DNA of 8,788 nucleotides from Treponema sp. UBA7590. GTDB taxonomy: Bacteria; Spirochaetota; Spirochaetia; Treponematales; Treponemataceae. The notes beneath the pieces were generated by a model that had not been told where the DNA came from, ran no database searches, and saw only the letters and a program-made list of their open reading frames with translations. The DNA lies in NCBI GenBank assembly GCA_002478955.1, contig DLKK01000060.1, positions 1 through 8,788 on the forward strand, read 5' to 3'. Of this stretch, positions 7,101-8,788 are shown piece by piece. The position numbers were made by a program, and so were the translations under genes. Position 1 is the stretch's first letter. Every line of letters begins with the position of its first letter.

Positions 7101-7657
7101 GGAAGAATCCTTTGGTTAAGCCATGAAACATTGCCCACAGCCAAGACAGTAACAATTATGGCAATAGAAACTAGAACCAGGCTTTTCCGGTTGCCATGAA
7201 TCTGAAAAGTTCCCACAATATCAATTCTTTTCTTTATTGAATAAAGAAGCGGAATCAAAATCAGGAACGAAATAAAGCTGCAGCAAGAAATAAGCACAAC
7301 ATCTACTATATTAAGACTTTCGTTTAAAGCAAGCAAAATAATCAGAAAAGAAAGGCTGAAGTCAGAAGTTGTCCTTTTTGTGGCAATGCGAACCAATGTC
7401 TCTATAAACACAGAAAGAACAAAGAAAATCAGCAGAGCCGCGAAAGGATAAAGTTCCGCAAGTTTCAATGGAATCAGAAAATATTTTAAAATCAGCCACG
7501 ACAAAACTGAAGTGCTCAAAATATTAACAAGAATTTTTATTACCGGCAGAAAAAGCTCGTGGATTGAATCACAGATTATTGTCGCAGAATTCAACCCGAC
7601 TCCGTAAAGAATCACCGCCGAAGAAAAGAAAATATAATAAAAAGCTGTAAAAATCAC
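7097..7657 (-). CDS. rnfA: RnfA-like membrane subunit lacking the cluster cysteines
   Basis: 186 residues, very hydrophobic, with about six membrane helices, as in RnfA/RsxA (about 193). Shared positions with remembered E. coli RsxA include W54-LI followed by LIPLKL at 61-66, the ETLVR (EMVVR) at 86-90, and IKKRIDIV near 141-148. HGNRKSLVLVSI at 154-165 corresponds to 'RGNAIALITAGL'. The conserved GLCP reads GLNS (N23), and the TNC that carries the second cysteine reads LNE (112-113). These cysteines hold an intramembrane 2Fe-2S cluster with RnfE in the canonical complex. C29 is nearby but out of register. The start is GTG at 7657, overlapping the rnfE stop as GTGA, with AGGTGA 6 bases upstream. 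Identity rests on order, length, topology and scattered matches, so it is a divergent member. Confidence 0.78.
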   Translation of the reverse strand: MIFTAFYYIFFSSAVILYGVGLNSATIICDSIHELFLPVIKILVNILSTSVLSWLILKYFLIPLKLAELYPFAALLIFFVLSVFIETLVRIATKRTTSDFSLSFLIILLALNESLNIVDVVLISCCSFISFLILIPLLYSIKKRIDIVGTFQIHGNRKSLVLVSIAIIVTVLAVGNVSWLNQRILP

Positions 7658-8268
7658 TGTAAATCACCTGCCTTTTTTACAATCTGAAGTTTTTTTTCAA
7701 TGCAAAGATACAAAGAAAGAAGGAGCGCGTTCAAAACCAATGAGCCTGGAATTGTCGCAAAAAAAGTTCCAAAAGAAATTTTATCCGCAGAAAAAAGCAC
7801 GGCCTCAAAATGGTCGCCGAGAGCAGGAAGCGTTATTGTTCCAAAACCAACAACATCACGCAGCAATGAAACAACAAGAAGATAAGACGCAAATCCCACC
7901 GCAACCGGCATATTTTTCACCAGAGATTCTTTCAGCGCCATATCTTTCTCTTCCAGCAGAAAAACAGTCGTAAATGTGGAAATCGGCGGAAGAAAAATCA
8001 CAAAGCTTAACTGCAGCGCAATAACCGGCATAATCTGAACCAAAAGCAGCTTGTAAAAAATCGCAAAGAAAATCACAAAGCAAAGAGTTGCTGCCTGGGT
8101 AATTTTTTCCAGATTCATTTTTCTGAAAAGGCTTTTTAAAAGAAGTCCAAAAAGCATAAGGCAAACCAGTTCAACGGCAAGCACAATTCCGCAGACAAAT
8201 CTTCCCGGCGCAACGATAACGATGGCACAAGTCGCCGCCATATAGATTGAAATCGCTTTTCGTGTCAT
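7654..8268 (-). CDS. rnfE: RnfE-like membrane subunit
   Basis: 204 residues with about six membrane helices, the length of RnfE (about 200-230). The best landmarks are FLPPIS at 92-97 (FIPLIV in the family), LRDVVGFGT at 136-144 (REILGFGT) and ATIPGSLVLNALL at 171-183 ('LPPGAFIGLGL'). TCAIVIVA at 13-20 lines up with LCPLLAVT, so the first cluster cysteine is kept as C14. The second (NC of VTNC) falls on T100. In Rnf/Nqr this subunit pairs with RnfA, in inverted topology, to form the ion and electron path through the membrane. ATG at 8268 overlaps the preceding stop as ATGA, and AAGGAG lies 6 bases upstream, a textbook site. Confidence 0.8.
   Translation of the reverse strand: MTRKAISIYMAATCAIVIVAPGRFVCGIVLAVELVCLMLFGLLLKSLFRKMNLEKITQAATLCFVIFFAIFYKLLLVQIMPVIALQLSFVIFLPPISTFTTVFLLEEKDMALKESLVKNMPVAVGFASYLLVVSLLRDVVGFGTITLPALGDHFEAVLFSADKISFGTFFATIPGSLVLNALLLSLYLCIEKKLQIVKKAGDLQ
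7664..7669 (-). promoter_or_regulatory. Shine-Dalgarno site deciding the GTG start of rnfA
   Basis: AGGTGA sits 6 bases before the GTG at 7657, inside the last codons of rnfE. It supports GTG as the start and reinitiation across the GTGA overlap. The next in-frame Met would remove part of the first helix. Confidence 0.6.
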
Positions 8269-8753
8269 TTTTTGCTCCTTTCAGTTTTTTCAGACGCTTG
8301 TATCACAGAAGGAATCCGTTCAAGCCAATACGATATGCTCGAATCGGCATAATTTTCTTCAAGAAGTTTTTTGACTCTTCCCTGAACCGCAGAATATCCG
8401 GCAAATTCCGCGCCTTTCGAGCCGCTGTAAACAAAAACAGCTGGCATATGTCCGTACAAAGTTGTAATCCGTATTATCAGCGCGTAATATTTTTCCGCGG
8501 ATTCACTGCTTCTAAGCTCAAAAAGAGCCGCGCTCGTTGAGAACGGAGAATTCAGAGGCACAGAATTTCCCACGGTCCATATTCCGGGATTTTTCTCATC
8601 AAGAACATTTTGAACGCTTTCCCTTAAGCCTGAATCCCATTTTTTTTCAGAAAGTTTTATCATTCCGACCAGAACTGCAAGAAAAAAAACGATAATTCCT
8701 ATAAAACATCCAAAAATGCGCCAGAATCTTTTCTGATTTTCCTTATTTATCAT
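8265..8753 (-). CDS. RnfG-position membrane protein without flavinylation motif
   Basis: 162 residues. One membrane helix at about 11-33 near the N-terminus leaves an extracytoplasmic domain of about 130 residues, the layout of RnfG. It occupies the rnfG slot between the rnfD-like end and rnfE. I cannot find the S-G-A-T/S motif whose Thr carries covalent FMN in RnfG, nor the ETPGLG segment. The only S/T-rich match, FSTSAAL at 71-77, is far from the C-terminus and not of the right form. The segment YALIIRITTLYGHMPAVFVYS at 90-110 and FAGYSAVQG at 117-125 look like the conserved core. The protein is also shorter than RnfG (about 180-210). GGAG lies 6 bases before the ATG. It could be a strongly diverged RnfG that lost FMN or an unrelated accessory protein that replaced it; position is the main argument. 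Confidence 0.6.
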   Translation of the reverse strand: MINKENQKRFWRIFGCFIGIIVFFLAVLVGMIKLSEKKWDSGLRESVQNVLDEKNPGIWTVGNSVPLNSPFSTSAALFELRSSESAEKYYALIIRITTLYGHMPAVFVYSGSKGAEFAGYSAVQGRVKKLLEENYADSSISYWLERIPSVIQASEKTERSKK

Positions 8754-8765
8754 TTTATGCTCCGT

Positions 8766-8788
8766 CTAAAGTTCTTTCAGCTCGTCAG
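8766..8788 (-). CDS. C-terminal end of the gene upstream of the RnfG-position gene, probably rnfD (partial)
   Basis: The complement of the last bases reads DELKEL followed by TAG, 12 bases before the next start. Six residues carry no family information. The guess of RnfD rests only on the common gene order C-D-G-E-A-B. The other two frames also give short open ends, so this reading is favoured by spacing alone. Confidence 0.35.

Noticed and set aside
7569..7571. RnfA C29 as the retained cluster cysteine
   Set aside because: Counting back from the conserved Trp and IPL-x-L landmark puts the family cysteine at N23 (GLNS), six residues earlier, so C29 is out of register, although a rearranged site cannot be fully excluded.
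8523..8543. FSTSAAL in the RnfG-position protein as a flavinylation motif
   Set aside because: It lies in the first half of the protein, lacks the Gly-Ala-Thr order, and the acceptor Thr would not be in the usual C-terminal position.

Overview
The window reads as a chromosomal segment of a spirochaete, most likely a Treponema. This is inferred from the style of the proteins (a GCGGMMPLP-type RNase Z start, a Fem-type transferase next to metG, a reduced Rnf operon) and from moderately AT-rich DNA; no 16S gene or other direct taxonomic marker is present. Every supported gene lies on the minus strand, so transcription runs from the high-coordinate end to the low one. There are no mobile elements, CRISPR arrays, tRNAs or rRNAs that I can see, and gaps between genes are very short. 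No gene-free stretch exceeds about 100 bases.

Region A (8788 to 6489) is the distal part of an Rnf-type electron-transport operon in the order rnfD (last codons only), rnfG-position gene, rnfE, rnfA, rnfB. The genes overlap by 4 bases or are separated by about 12, and each has a clear Shine-Dalgarno sequence. Rnf complexes couple electron flow between ferredoxin and NAD to Na+ or H+ pumping across the inner membrane. Here the membrane scaffold is intact, but much of the usual cofactor equipment is missing. RnfA lacks both conserved cysteines and RnfE lacks one of its two. RnfB lacks the LPG-x-NCG-x-CG iron-sulfur domain and the usual second ferredoxin tail. The RnfG-position protein has no S-G-A-T flavinylation motif.

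Region B (6467 to 4443) is a full-length member of the GH57 4-alpha-glucanotransferase/amylase family, 21 bases after rnfB. The fold and both C-terminal domains are recognisable, but the nucleophile Glu aligns with Ala124, the catalytic Asp-Asp pair with Phe219-Thr220, and the HQP motif is gone. It looks like a pseudoenzyme.

Region C (4427 to 910) starts with a strong sigma-70-type promoter (TTGACT, 18 bases, TATAAT) whose predicted start point falls on or beside the metG ATG, which suggests a leaderless mRNA. metG encodes a long methionyl-tRNA synthetase with a C-terminal tRNA-binding domain. One base after its stop comes a FemAB-family aminoacyltransferase with a GTG start. A weak AT-rich hairpin follows.

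Region D (817 to 1) is the 5' part of an RNase Z gene (rnz), open at the left edge of the window. rnz, metG and the Fem-type gene all make or use tRNA: 3' maturation, charging, and consumption of charged tRNA for cell-wall bridge synthesis.
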